A stretch of 64,000 bases of DNA from Ochrobactrum sp. BTU1 (GCA_018798825.1 CP076356.1:1-64000); one strand, 5' to 3'; counted from the stretch's first letter, positions 18,842 through 28,782 are shown. The notes: generated from the sequence alone by a model not told the origin. A program made the numbers and translations.

Positions 18842-19143
18842 CACCGCACGGCCGAATGCTCGCAACCTTCCTGTCCGGGATTGCTGAATTCGAACGCGAC
18901 CTCATGAGCGAGCGCGTAAAGTCCGGCCTCGCCGCGGCAAGAGCGCGGGGAAAGCAGCTGGGCCGCCGGATGGGGCAGCGTCCCAAGTCGGATCGCCTTG
19001 CTCCAAAGGTCCTCGCTCTAATTTCCGAAGGAAGGAGCTACCGCTGGATCGCCCGTGACCTCGGCATCAGCAAGAATACTGTCGCGAATGTTGTGCAACG
19101 ACATCGGGCGACTGAGCCGGATCGAAGACGATCAGAGCGATAG
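18842..19143 (+). pseudogene. 3' part of a serine recombinase (resolvase)
   Basis: Directly after the IS6 right end the frame reads HGRMLATFLSGIAEFERDLM, the C-terminal part of the resolvase catalytic domain and its E helix. The linker GLAAARARGKQLGRR and a helix-turn-helix (KVLALISEGRSYRWIARDLG, then ISKNTVANV) follow. The catalytic Ser and first 100 or so residues are missing, replaced by the IS, so it is a Tn3-type or invertase-type resolvase left as a DNA-binding stub. An ATG inside the IS could still drive a hybrid product. Confidence 0.82.
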
Positions 19144-19429
19144 CTTCACCGATGATGGAAAAGTCCGGTCGACGGGTTCTCGGTTCTATAGGGCGAAGCG
19201 TTGCGGTTCGGCAGCACTGCACCTACTGGCCAGTTGTATACGCCAAGTCCTTGTTGTGCCGCAAGCAATGGCATAATTGTGGAAGAGGCGGATATCCGCG
19301 AACCAAACTGCGCAGGGCTGTAAACACGAAGTTCAGACTTGAATGTTTGGCTGAACGGCGTCATTTGGAAAGCCGACAAATCGGATAAATACCACTTCTG
19401 CCCCGAATATAATTGGTTTTGGAGATTAC

Positions 19430-19873
19430 ATGATCAGAACATTGATATTGGCTGCATCGCTTGCGGTCCTTACTGTACCAGCCCTGGCTCAGGGTGACGA
19501 AAACAATCGCGCAGGTCGTTACGAAAGCGAAGGTGGAGCGTCTCTCATTGTGGACCTGACGCATAAGTCAGGCAATGAGTATTCTGCCGCTATTGCGACG
19601 GCGGACAAAATGACCGATACGTTACCGGGTTGTGGTGGAAGTCTGAAAGGCGATGTCACCATTACAGGTGCTAGCGCAACCATGTCGATACCCAATGAAG
19701 GGTTCATTGAAAGCAAAAAAGAATCCCTGCAGAATAGCCGTTTTTGCAAGGTGAATTTTAAGTTCATGGATCAATACACGTTGAAGCTGGAAGAAGTTTC
19801 CGGTTGCTCTTACTACCATGGCGCCAGCTGCGATTTTAATGGCACCGTCGTGCATGAAGCGAGCGGAATTTAG
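19430..19873 (+). CDS. hypothetical periplasmic protein
   Basis: 147 residues with a clear Sec signal peptide (cleavage after ALA, residue 20) and a ribosome site GGAG before the ATG. The mature part has beta-rich text, paired Cys residues (LPGCGGS, SRFCKV, SGCSYYHGASC) suitable for disulfides, and no family I recognise. A strong rho-independent terminator follows, so it is a free-standing transcription unit. Its composition matches its surroundings. Function is unknown. Confidence 0.75.
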   Translation: MIRTLILAASLAVLTVPALAQGDENNRAGRYESEGGASLIVDLTHKSGNEYSAAIATADKMTDTLPGCGGSLKGDVTITGASATMSIPNEGFIESKKESLQNSRFCKVNFKFMDQYTLKLEEVSGCSYYHGASCDFNGTVVHEASGI

Positions 19874-19925
19874 CCGAGGCCTACAAATCGGCCACAAACC
19901 AGAACTTTAGAGGTTAAAAAAGGAC

Positions 19926-19959
19926 AATGGCGGCTGTCGCATGGACAGTCGCCATTTTT
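19926..19959 (+). terminator. rho-independent terminator
   Basis: A 13-bp stem (AATGGCGGCTGTC with GACAGTCGCCATT, one G-T pair), a 5-nt loop and a following T-run, placed 52 bp after the stop of the periplasmic protein gene. The stem also works in the opposite sense for the convergent gene at 19990-20724. Confidence 0.8.
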
Positions 19960-19989
19960 GCTTAGGTACCAGTCTTACAAAAAATCCGA

Positions 19990-20724
19990 TTACGGGCCGA
20001 CCCCCCTGGCCGACATGGTGATCGCGAAGTACTGATCGCGCTTGCTTTTCTCAACGGTTGACAATTGGGCTATACCGTAATCGGCGAACGGCCCCTGCTC
20101 AAAGTTCGGATAATACCCTTTCCAGAAATAGCGCTGCTGCATATCATCGGCACGCATCTTTTGCCCAGACAAGCCCGCGACAAAGCGGGTGTCGTCTTCG
20201 CGGTCGCGTGCCTTGAGCGCGAGGCGAGCATCGGTCAATTGCCAGTGACACACGCCACGCCCATAATAATCCTCGTCCAGAATCATATCGGTATACACTA
20301 TGCCGACATATTCGGTCGCCGAAACAGCCGAAAGGCGGAATGGTTCGTGGCTCGAGATAACGGGTACGTTGCCTGCCAGCCAGCGACTCTTACCACAGCG
20401 GGCCGCATTGCTGACATCGAACTGCACGGTACCTTCTACCGTTGCAAACCGCGCGCCGCCTTGGTCCGCAGGCGAGATATCGGAAACATTTTCAAGTTTC
20501 ATGCGGATTTCATAAGCGCGTTTAGGGTTCGGATTGAGTTTGCGCAAAGGAGGCTTGGAACCGCTGACTTTGGTATCAGGGATTTTCTGCCCTGCTGCAT
20601 AGCCTAGATCACCAGAGTCGATAGCGAAAAAGATCAGCGCTAGAAACAATCTGGGTAATTTGAAAACAACAAGTGAGCGAAAGGTACGATTCAATTTCGA
20701 TCTTGCCTGTATGTGAAAACTCAT
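19990..20724 (-). CDS. hypothetical exported protein
   Basis: About 244 residues when started at 20724, where AAGGG stands at proper spacing; an upstream extension to 20802 has no ribosome site. The N-terminus is basic, then hydrophobic (VVFKLPRLFLALIFFAIDS), typical of a signal peptide or anchor, with processing near YAAG. The mature region is mixed alpha/beta with Cys residues (NAARCGKSRW, GRGVCHWQL) and a distinctive MQQRYFWKGYYPNFEQGPFA segment. No family is recognised. It is convergent with the preceding periplasmic protein. Confidence 0.7.
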   Translation of the reverse strand: MSFHIQARSKLNRTFRSLVVFKLPRLFLALIFFAIDSGDLGYAAGQKIPDTKVSGSKPPLRKLNPNPKRAYEIRMKLENVSDISPADQGGARFATVEGTVQFDVSNAARCGKSRWLAGNVPVISSHEPFRLSAVSATEYVGIVYTDMILDEDYYGRGVCHWQLTDARLALKARDREDDTRFVAGLSGQKMRADDMQQRYFWKGYYPNFEQGPFADYGIAQLSTVEKSKRDQYFAITMSARGVGP

Positions 20725-20977
20725 CATCTGGCCCTTGATTACCACGTCATCTATTAGACCGAAATAATCTTTCTGCCTTGCGCGTCCGAAGATACCGTTC
20801 ATCTCGGCCGTGCCGTCACCGAACGACGAACGCCGGTTTTGATGTCCCGCGAGACCTTCTAGCCCACATCTCTCCTTTGAGCTGGGCGCACATCCTGCTG
20901 ATCGGTGAATATCACTGGCCCACGGAGTTAAATCCTTAGGGTGTCATTTCGCCCCCTACCGGAACCGACCCCTTTTA

Positions 20978-21847
20978 GACCGAGATCAACCCGGTGCCTT
21001 GTCGCAGGCCATTGGCCAAGGTGCGGATGCCGTGATCGATACCGTGGCATACGACGAGACCCACGCAAACCAACTGCTCGACATTGAGGCGTCGGTTGGG
21101 CAATTCGTGGTGATCTCGTCCTCCAGCGTTTATCGCGACGGAGCGGGCAGGACGCTTGATGAAGCCCGGGAGAACGGCTTTCCCGATCTTCCAGACGGAA
21201 TGACGGAGAAACAGCCCACGGTCGAGCCAGGCCTCGAAAACTACTCGACAAAAAAGGTCGCTTTAGAAAGACGACTTCTCGACGCTGCACAGCAACCTGT
21301 CACGATCCTGCGTCCTGCTGCTATCCACGGCACCCATTCCACCCACCCCCGCGAATGGTGGTTTGTGAAACGCATGATGGATGGGCGCGTAGTCATACCG
21401 CTTTGCTTCAATGGACAAAGTCGTTTCCATACGACCGCAGCACTCAACATCGCCGAGGTTACAAAACATACCCTTGCCGAACGGCGGAAGCTCATTCTCA
21501 ACATCGCGGACCCTATCGCTCCGACTGTAAATGAAATTGGCTCTCATATAGCCACAGCCATGGGATGGAATGGGACTTTGGTCCCGATTAACATGGGCGA
21601 TCCACGTCTCGGCTCCCCCATTGGTTGGACACCATGGTCGGTGCCCGCCCCATTCACTTTGAGCACTGAAGCCGCACGGCAGATTGGATACACGCCAGCA
21701 ACCGACTATGCGCGTTCAGTTTTTGCCACCTGCGAGTGGCTTAGAAACTCGGCAGACGAAAAGTGGCAAAAGCGGTTTCCGGTTCTGGCTGGCTATACAG
21801 TTCCATTATTCGATTACGAGGCTGAGGACGCATTCTTTAGCAGCTAG
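20978..21847 (+). pseudogene. NAD-dependent epimerase/dehydratase, 5'-truncated
   Basis: The readable sequence starts at DRDQPGALSQAIGQGADAVI and runs through SSSSVYRDGAG, the YSTKK active-site pair and LRPAAIHGTH, to a normal C-terminus. The first roughly 55 residues, including the glycine-rich Rossmann nucleotide site (GGTGFIG), are absent; the upstream DNA in this frame reads unrelated text. The nearest start would be TTG 20999, with no ribosome site. The enzyme should not bind NAD and is probably dead. The breakpoint is near 20970. Confidence 0.8.
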
Positions 21848-22349
21848 CCCATTTAGCTCGTCCGCTATTGAGCAGGCGGTGGCGCAACCGAAAGGGCCGG
21901 AATGGGGTCGGATGCGGTCATAGATGGCAGGGTCGCAGTGTCAGCAATCTCATGGGCGACAACCGAAACCGGATCGACCGTTTTGGCCTCATAACGGACA
22001 TTCAGTCTTATAAAAGTCCCTTTTGAATGTTGCCAAAGTATCAAACGAAACGGGGCGGCCGCAAAGTTAACGCTTTGTCGAATGGCAATATGTCACAACG
22101 TCTAGCTCGGTGTCGTCACAAGGCGCCTGATATTCGTTCAAAAGCAAAACGTTTTCTGAAGTATTTTTTCTGAGATTCTCCAGCATGTTTGTTGCTGCGT
22201 CGTAGGGCTTCAGCGAGTTCATCAATTGGGTCTCCGCCAAGACGCCCCAAAGTCCCGCGAAGGGACGGCAATCTAAGCATAAGCTTACTTCTTCCGATAT
22301 TGGATGAGAAACAGTAACTGACAACCGGTTTAAGATGATGCGATGCCAT
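21848..22349. other. stretch with two doubtful short frames
   Basis: Two overlapping minus-strand frames (22067-22324, 85 codons; 22116-22349, 77 codons) end or begin close to the IS630 left end and could be the tail of a gene interrupted by it. Neither matches a family and the text to the right of the IS does not continue them. Otherwise nothing is seen. Confidence 0.4.
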
Positions 22350-22351
22350 TA

Positions 22352-23397
22352 GAGCGTTTCCCTTTCATATTGGATCGTATCCGCACGAGTTGAAGTAATT
22401 CAGCGCCTCTTGCGGTTTGATGAGATCAACCAGCTTACCGATGCGATCCCAAAGCCCAGTTACTGTTCTCTCGGCAGCCTTTCGTAAGAGCGCCTTCAGC
22501 TTGGAGAAGGCCTTCTCTATGGGGTTGAAGTCTGGGCTGTAGGGAGGAAGGAACATCATTGTCGCGCCGACCGCCTCGATTAACTCCCTTGCTGGGGGTC
22601 GTTTGTGGCTAGACAGATTATCGAGGATAACAACGTCACCCGGTTTCAACATTGGAACCAAAACCTGAGCGACATACGCCTCGAACCAATCACCGTTGAT
22701 TGGGCCGTCGATGACAAGTGGCGCGACCATTCCCGTGTTGCGCAGCCCCGCAACCAATGTGGTCGTCTTGCGATGACCGTGAGGAAAACCCATCCGCAAC
22801 CGCTCGCCTTTGCGGCATCGCCCATGACTACGGGCCATATTGGTCGCCGTCCAGGCCTCATCGATAAACACGAGCCGCTCTGGATCGAGATCGAGTTGCT
22901 CCTCAAACCAGCATTGCCGCTTTTCCAGAACGTCCGGACGGCTTTGCTCTACAGCATGGCAAGTCTTTTTTGCGCGTTTGTTCTTGCCGGACAAGAAAGC
23001 GATGCAGTGCCGACTTGCTGATTACGATGTCTTGGGCAGCCAAATCATTGCGAAGTTCGAAGAGAGTGCTGTCCCTGTGTTCGCCGAGCCAGGTCATGAT
23101 CTGATCAGCATGAGCTTCTGTCTTGTGGGAATTGCGGTCGCCGCCCAGTGGGCCGGGTCTAACATTTCCCTGCTGGAGTTGAAGGTTACGCCAACGGCTA
23201 ACGCTGGCTGCGCTTACACCGAAACGCTCAGCAGCCTGGCGATGCGATGCGCCGCCGTCAACGGCGGCAACTACACGTATGCGAAGATCAATGGAAAGGG
23301 CTCGCGACATATCTGCTGACCTCCATCGGCAGATAGCTTGAATCAGAAAGTAACTGATTTGCAAACCCATCCGATTCAATCAGTCAGGGAAACGCTC
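22352..23397 (-). mobile_element. IS630-family insertion sequence
   Basis: Inverted repeats GAGCGTTTCCCT (22352-22363) and AGGGAAACGCTC (23386-23397) enclose 1046 bp with a two-frame transposase. The left flank is TA as expected for IS630 target choice, but the right flank reads AA, so the duplicated TA is not preserved or the exact end is a base or two off. Confidence 0.85.
22365..23310 (-). CDS. IS630-family transposase made by frameshifting
   Basis: The upstream frame (start at 23310, MSRALSIDLRIRVV) holds a paired helix-turn-helix: GASHRQAAERFGVSAASVSR and a second domain ending ALHRFLVRQEQTRKK. The downstream frame (to 22365) holds the DDE core: FIDEAWT, VILDNLSSHK and DFNPIEKAFSKLKALLRK. 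The frames overlap at a run of six A followed by G (22965-22971 on the minus strand), a classic slippery heptamer, so a fusion protein made by frameshifting is expected rather than a mutation. The DDE residues are intact, so the IS may still be active. Confidence 0.85.
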
Positions 23398-23437
23398 AAA
23401 ATTCCATACCAAAACGATAAGCTTAAGTGTTTGGGCA

Positions 23438-23463
23438 GCATGACACCGCATGCGGTGTCATGC
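23438..23463. repeat. 26-bp perfect palindrome after the autotransporter
   Basis: GCATGACACCGCA followed by its exact complement, without a spacer, about 45-70 bp beyond the autotransporter stop. There is no T-run, so it is not a standard terminator; it may be a protein-binding site, a transcript-end hairpin or a repeat unit. Confidence 0.5.
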
Positions 23464-23508
23464 AAGAAGGCAATGTCGATTGACAGCAAGCACCTTCGCA
23501 AGCAGAAC

Positions 23509-26484
23509 CTAGAAGCTGACACTGAGCTTGGCGTTGAACCCGTTTTGTTTGGAGCCGGATGCAAACTGACCGTCATAGGAGATGCCGAGTGTGGCATCTT
23601 CTGCGAGCTTGAAATCAAGTCCTGCGCCGATGAGAGCTGCATCTTCAGCGATTGGAAGCCCGAAGACCGTGAAGGCATCCGAACCGATAAAGCTTGCGGT
23701 GGAAACCGGTGTGATATCACCATAGGCATGTCGCCAGCCAAGATCGGTCCGCGCTGTTGCCGTGATGCTGCCCAGAGCAAACTCTGTCGATGCGAGAAGC
23801 CCGAGCGTCGAGAAGCTCGTGTCCGTCGTGTCGGACTGAACCGAAAGGGCGGCGGCTGTCTGGCCCTTTTCATCAAGTCCGTCGGTCTTTAGGCGAACAT
23901 AGGCAAGACCCGCATAAGGCTCGAACAGGGCTTTGCCATAGTGGAGCTTATAGCCAAGTTCGCCAAAGACCTGGAAAGTTCCCGCATCATAATCGCCGCT
24001 CAGATTATCGGCCAAGCCGGTGAAGGCGACAGAACGGTTCATGTCGATATTATGCCATGTATAGGCAAGACCGGACCGGAATGCCAAGGCATGTCCATTA
24101 TTGAGCCTCCATTCCTTTCCTGCATAGGCGCCGAGTGTATGATTATCGCTGCTGCCCGACGAGGCGCGATCATCCGCATCGAAGCTGGAATGGCTGTAGC
24201 CGGCCAGAAGTCCGAGACGCCATGTGTCGAGGACAGTACCGTCGATACCGGTGACAAACCCGCCAACAGAGGATTCTACCGATCCTGCCTTGCTATTGCT
24301 ATCCTGTCTCGTCCATGCGCCATATGCATAGCCCCAGGCGGTATAGAGATTTTGAGCAGGAGCAATGCTGGCCGGAGCTGCGGCATCGATGGCCGAGGCG
24401 GACGCCGATACATGCCTTTGCGAGCCGGCATAGGACAGCGCATTAATCGGCGTTGCCGGAGCGCCGCCAAACGCCTGCTGCAGACGACCAAGGGCTGCAT
24501 TGCGAATAAACTGGCTGTCGTTGATCAGTACGCCTTTCGCGGAAGCGTAAGCCTCGCCGGAAAGGCTGTCGAAGGCTGCACGCGCCTCATCGGCCGACAG
24601 CATCAGCACGCTGTTATAGAGCGCAAGCGACGAACCCGTCTGCTGCAGACTATCCAGTCCTCCGGCCGTCGCATATTGATTGCGGGTCTGGGCCACAGTC
24701 GTGAAGAGGGCAGGGGAGGGCTTTTCAGGTTTAGGGGTTTCCGGGTCAACAGGTGTACCGGGCGTTGGCGTTTCAGGATCGACCGGTACCGCTGGATCTT
24801 CTTTGATCGCGATATTCAGAAGAATATCGTTCGCCATATAATTTACGGACAGATTGAGAAAGGCTGATTTTGAGACAACAGTATCAAAAGTCCCGCTGAG
24901 ACCGCCGTCAGCGTGCAGAATGGTATAGCTTTGCCCGCTTTGATAACTCGTTTTGGGATCGATGGCAGAAACGGAAAGCATGCCGCCAGAAATCGTGGTC
25001 ATGCCTGTGACACCCACGATATCAGAACGGCGATTTGAGGGACCACTTGCAGAAATTTCGACTTCAAGCGTTGAACCGGGTGCGAGCGTCAGATTGCCAT
25101 CGACAGTCAGGATGCCGATGGAATTGCCCGGAGACAAGATACCACCTGACTGAACTGTCGTTTCCCCGACGGAGCCGTAACCGCCAAGAGTAGCCCCGGA
25201 TAGAACATTGATGGACCCGCCAAGTGCAGCGCTGCTGTTGTTCGCGTCGCCGACAATCAGTTTGCCTTCCGCAACTGTCGTCGTGCCACTGAAATTATAG
25301 TTGTCGCCGTTGAGAAGAAGAGTGTCTGTACTTCTTTTGACGAGATTGCCGCCTTGCGAAATGTCGAACTGGCCTGAGAAACTACCACCATACACGTACA
25401 GAGAACTGCTCGCCCACGACACCGTGCCGCCAATGCCTGGCGTCGCATCCTGCAAGTTGCGAATTGTGCCACCATAAGTGGACATATCCAGCGTTGCGCC
25501 TGACGCCACGCGTGTTGCACCGGCGACGGCCGTAATATTTCCCAGCGAACTGTTGCCGTTTACAAGGCGTCCATATGAAACCGTTATGGTCGCATCGGAG
25601 CTTGTAGGCGTGCCGATGACGTCCATGACGACGGTTCCAGCACCGTCGGAGGCTCCAATTACCACGTCGCCTTGAAGGGAAAAATACTGGCCACCGCCAC
25701 CATTCAACCAGAGCGCAGTGTCAGTTGCCGTGCTGATTGTGCTCGTTGTGCGAGCAACAATTAGGTAATCGTTGAGCGTAGAGCTGCTGGCGGAAGAATG
25801 CAGACGGCCACCGTTGAGCGTGATCAGTCCAGTACCCATCGCGTCAATGACATTACCGCCATCTTGATGATCGGCAATCAAAGTACCAGCTGAAATCGTC
25901 GTTCCGCCGGTGTAAATATTGCTCCCCGACAATGTCAGTGTTCCCAAACCCTGCTTTATCAAGGCCCCGGGTCCTGAAATTGCAGCTCCGGAGCCGAAAT
26001 GCAGCGTTGCAGACGTGCCTATCGTATCAAAAACGGTATCTGATGCCAGTTCGACGCTGACGGAGTTGCCGTAACCGAAATCCGGTACATGCGTTTGATT
26101 GTGGGCGACGACATTCACGAACGCACGCCCGTCGGCGTCCGAAAATGTCAGTGTACCATTATTGAAAAAATATCCGCCATACACGTCTCCCAGAATATTG
26201 AGCTCCCCAACGGTGGCTTGCTGTCCGCCAAGATTAACACTGAAACTGACACCTTCCATTGCGTTGAAGGTTGCGACTGCCCCCGGCGCGTTGGGCACAG
26301 TGGTTTCCTGCCATCGAGTCGACTCTGACCAGAGTCCAGGACCTGTGACCCAAGTTTCCGCCTGGCTTGCAAGCGGCAAACTGATTGAAGCTGTGAGGGC
26401 GACGGAAGAAAGCCATAACAAATGCCTTTTCTGTCGAGAAAACTCCGCGTGCGAAGAACCGGTTTTCGAAAAATTCTGCCCCAT
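23509..26484 (-). CDS. autotransporter with PATR-type beta-helix passenger
   Basis: A 991-residue type V secreted protein. An extended signal region (residues 1-42, ending ASQA) precedes a beta-helix passenger. The passenger contains autotransporter-associated repeats such as LIKQGLGTLTLSGSNIYTGG and NLVKRSTDTLLLNGDN, and GGTTISAGTL/GTTTVAEGKL-type turns. A Pro-rich linker (VDPETPTPGTPVDPETPKP) leads to the barrel, which ends in LSVSF. The barrel is paralogous to that of the protein at 1242-4694: both share WRLG-AGYS, SSGSSDN-TLGAY and SVAF-GL/SD strands. It probably acts at the cell surface in adhesion or aggregation. A palindrome follows the stop and the IS630 sits directly downstream. Confidence 0.9.
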   Translation of the reverse strand: MGQNFSKTGSSHAEFSRQKRHLLWLSSVALTASISLPLASQAETWVTGPGLWSESTRWQETTVPNAPGAVATFNAMEGVSFSVNLGGQQATVGELNILGDVYGGYFFNNGTLTFSDADGRAFVNVVAHNQTHVPDFGYGNSVSVELASDTVFDTIGTSATLHFGSGAAISGPGALIKQGLGTLTLSGSNIYTGGTTISAGTLIADHQDGGNVIDAMGTGLITLNGGRLHSSASSSTLNDYLIVARTTSTISTATDTALWLNGGGGQYFSLQGDVVIGASDGAGTVVMDVIGTPTSSDATITVSYGRLVNGNSSLGNITAVAGATRVASGATLDMSTYGGTIRNLQDATPGIGGTVSWASSSLYVYGGSFSGQFDISQGGNLVKRSTDTLLLNGDNYNFSGTTTVAEGKLIVGDANNSSAALGGSINVLSGATLGGYGSVGETTVQSGGILSPGNSIGILTVDGNLTLAPGSTLEVEISASGPSNRRSDIVGVTGMTTISGGMLSVSAIDPKTSYQSGQSYTILHADGGLSGTFDTVVSKSAFLNLSVNYMANDILLNIAIKEDPAVPVDPETPTPGTPVDPETPKPEKPSPALFTTVAQTRNQYATAGGLDSLQQTGSSLALYNSVLMLSADEARAAFDSLSGEAYASAKGVLINDSQFIRNAALGRLQQAFGGAPATPINALSYAGSQRHVSASASAIDAAAPASIAPAQNLYTAWGYAYGAWTRQDSNSKAGSVESSVGGFVTGIDGTVLDTWRLGLLAGYSHSSFDADDRASSGSSDNHTLGAYAGKEWRLNNGHALAFRSGLAYTWHNIDMNRSVAFTGLADNLSGDYDAGTFQVFGELGYKLHYGKALFEPYAGLAYVRLKTDGLDEKGQTAAALSVQSDTTDTSFSTLGLLASTEFALGSITATARTDLGWRHAYGDITPVSTASFIGSDAFTVFGLPIAEDAALIGAGLDFKLAEDATLGISYDGQFASGSKQNGFNAKLSVSF

Positions 26485-26649
26485 TACTGCCCCCTGATGC
26501 GCAGTCAGTCACTACGTTGCAGCTTTATAAATCAGGAACAGCTATATTGCCAGCAGACTACATGGCATTTGCAATATAATCTCACAGAGGAGTGTCTTCT
26601 ATTAAGTAGATGAGAAGCTGTTGAGGCGTGAATGATGATTAGTTTCTCA

Positions 26650-27791
26650 TTACAAGAGCCGCGACGCCCGTCCACTACGCCGTTTGGCATTGTTGTAATA
26701 CTCGGACGCCTGTTGCACAGAGCGATGGCGCGATTGTTCCACGGCTTCAGGGAGTGGAATGCCACGATTGGCCGCTTCGGTGAGATAACCGGAACGGAGG
26801 CCGTGGGCCGAGAATTCCTTGCCATCAAGCCCGGCCAATTGCGCCCGCTGTTTGACGATCCGGTTGACGGCGCTGGGTTCAAGCGCACGCGCCGAAACAT
26901 TACCGCAGCGATCGACTTTTCGAAACACGCTGCCCTTGTCGATTTTGCCACTTCTAGCCAGCGAGTGAGGGCTTCGATGGGTCGGCCGGTCAGATAGACG
27001 GTTTCATCGTGATCGGTACCACTGGTTTTGGTGCGTCCGAGATGGATGCCGAGCGAGGGGAGGGGGGAGCCGTTCTCATCGGTGACAGGGACCTGTTTGA
27101 CAAGCTGTTCCGTTCGCAAGCTGGCAACTTCGCTGCGCCTGCGCCCGCCTGAGGCAAAGGCCACCATCAGGATAGCTCGGTCGCGCAAAGCGGTCAGATC
27201 CTTGCCGGAACAGGACGCGAGCAACTTGCTCAGAATATCGCCGGTAATGGCATTGGCGCTCTTGCGGTTGCGCGGCCGGTTGATGGCGCGCACCGCGAGG
27301 CGGATTGCCGATTTGACGGACGGCGATGAAAACGATCCTTCCAGACCGCGCCAGCGTGTCAGCGTTGACCAGTTGGCAAGACGACGAACCGTTGCCGGTG
27401 CATGTGGCCCCGACACGCGCAGAAAGCCTTGTTGGCGTAGTTCATCTTCCACGTCGGCCGGCATGCCGTGACTGGGTTCGATCTCGCGTTGCTCTGGCCG
27501 CCACAGATGATGGGCGACAAACTTCAGCACCAGGGCTTCAGGTGCCGGAAAGGGGAGGGGGCTGCCAGTTGCAGCCATCGACCAGGCTTCGAGATAGGCC
27601 AGATCCGAAGTCAGTGCGCGCAGCGTGTTTTCGCCCATGCCTTCATTGACCAGATGGCGCAGGGTTTCGATATCCTGATCGGTCAATAGCCTGGCGAGCC
27701 TGTCGCGGCGGTTCAGCGGCAAGACAGCGGCAATCGTGTCGAGTGTTTCGGCGCGCAATAGTGTTCTGGATTGAACGCTGTTAGTGGCCAT
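26650..27791 (-). pseudogene. tyrosine recombinase, cassette 1 (single frameshift)
   Basis: Full-length relative of the intact recombinases at 34092 and 42937. It starts at the ATG at 27791, 11 nt inside vapC, so it is the third gene of the vapB-vapC-int operon. The N-terminal SAM-like region and the first catalytic Arg (FASGGRRRSEVASLR) are in frame. An extra A in an A-run near 26950 then shifts the frame, and the catalytic part (SAHGLRSGYLTEAANRG, EQSRHRSVQQASEYYNN) continues in the next frame to a stop at 26650. One residue is also missing in the RRR of PATVRRLANW. It is probably inactive unless slippage at the A-run occurs. Confidence 0.85.
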
Positions 27792-28200
27792 GGGCGAGCG
27801 GGCCCAGAACAATTGCCTTTTCCGCGCGGGCAGCGGCGGCCAGTTTGCGATCCAGCGTGGCCAGCGGCAGGGTTTCGGTCAGTGCGAGCGCCAGATAAGC
27901 AGCATCGTAAGCGCTGAGCTGATGGCGTCGGGCGACCCGAATGACCTCAGAATCCTCGCTGCGCGTTATCAGACGCAATGGCAAGGCACGAAAACGCGTC
28001 AGAGCTGTGTACACCATGTCCTCAGCAATCCGACCGCGCTTTTCGGCGATCAGTAGAATACTGCGGATTTCATGCTGTAGAAGTTCCGGGGCAACCGCGT
28101 CTTCATCGGCCAGTTGGTTCATCATCTGTGCGGCGAACGGATGATCTTCATCAGGCAGCAGCCACGCACCGGCTACTGATGCGTCGACAATAAAGGCCAT
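27781..28200 (-). CDS. vapC: VapC-type PIN-domain toxin
   Basis: A 139-residue PIN-domain ribonuclease. The acidic residues D6 (FIVDASV), E44 (LLQHEIRS), D99 (SAYDAAYLALA) and D117 (ATLDRKL) form the metal site. PIN toxins of VapBC systems cut tRNA or rRNA and stop growth unless the antitoxin is bound. Its ATG shares one base with the antitoxin stop (TGATG), and its own stop lies 11 nt inside the recombinase gene, so the three genes form one translationally linked operon. Confidence 0.9.
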   Translation of the reverse strand: MAFIVDASVAGAWLLPDEDHPFAAQMMNQLADEDAVAPELLQHEIRSILLIAEKRGRIAEDMVYTALTRFRALPLRLITRSEDSEVIRVARRHQLSAYDAAYLALALTETLPLATLDRKLAAAARAEKAIVLGPLAHGH

Positions 28201-28442
28201 CAGTAACGGCGCCCTTCTTCAATCCACGAGCGAATTTCTTCCTGCGTGACAGGTTGCGCCTGGGCCCGAAACGCACGTACAGCTTCAATCGCGGCCAGCC
28301 GCTGACGCCGTTCATCAAGCGCCACCAAGCGCGCGATGGGTGTGTTGCCACGCGAAATGATCACCTCTTCGCCGGCTTCGACCCGTGCTAGCAAGTCTGA
28401 AAGATGGGTTTTGGCTTCAGCGACTTTCACAGTTACAGTCAT
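28200..28442 (-). CDS. Phd/YefM-type antitoxin
   Basis: An 80-residue antitoxin: the N-terminal VKVAEAKTHLSDLLARVEAG, then EEVIISRGNTPIARLV, is the Phd/YefM DNA-binding fold (EAKxxLSxLLxxVExGEEVxIxRxGxPVA). The C-terminal helix (AFRAQAQPVTQEEIRSWIEE) should wrap the toxin. It leads the operon and probably represses it together with VapC. The dispersed repeat R2 begins about 110 bp upstream. Confidence 0.9.
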   Translation of the reverse strand: MTVTVKVAEAKTHLSDLLARVEAGEEVIISRGNTPIARLVALDERRQRLAAIEAVRAFRAQAQPVTQEEIRSWIEEGRRY

Positions 28443-28549
28443 GGCCAGATCTCCGGCTGTTGATCAGGTGGCGGTGTGGCACCAATTATCGGTTCTTTCA
28501 GGGCTGTTGTAGCGGTATTCTCGGGATTGGTCAACGCCTTGGTCATCTA

Positions 28550-28782
28550 ACATCCGATAACCAATAATACTGTACTTTCCAGACCACGATCGCCAACAAC
28601 ACGCATGCTGTTCCAGACGGCGGCCCTCTGAGAGATCTGACGCGTAGTCAAGAACGGAGCGTGAATTTTGTAGAACTCTGAGGGGCTGCTTTCGCCCAAT
28701 TGCAGACATTCACGTAGCATACCCGCGCTACCCAAGAGCAGTAGTTCCAGAGATTATGCTTTCAACCTCCGCGTAGGTGTGG
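28550..28782 (+). repeat. dispersed repeat, copy R2 (cassette 1)
   Basis: Begins CATCCGATAACCAATAATAC, then TTCCAGACCACGATCGCCAA, GTCAAGAACGGAGCGTGAAT, GCAGACATTCACGTAGCATA, CCCGCGCTACCCAAGAGCAG and AGATTATGCTTTCAACCTCC. It is nearly co-linear with R1. Most of the 28443-28799 gap between the antitoxin and DUF2332 genes is this repeat; no gene is seen there. Confidence 0.82.

Noticed and set aside
23941..24867. 308-codon plus-strand frame antisense to the second autotransporter
   Set aside because: It mirrors the barrel and linker codons of the minus-strand gene; no independent family signal.
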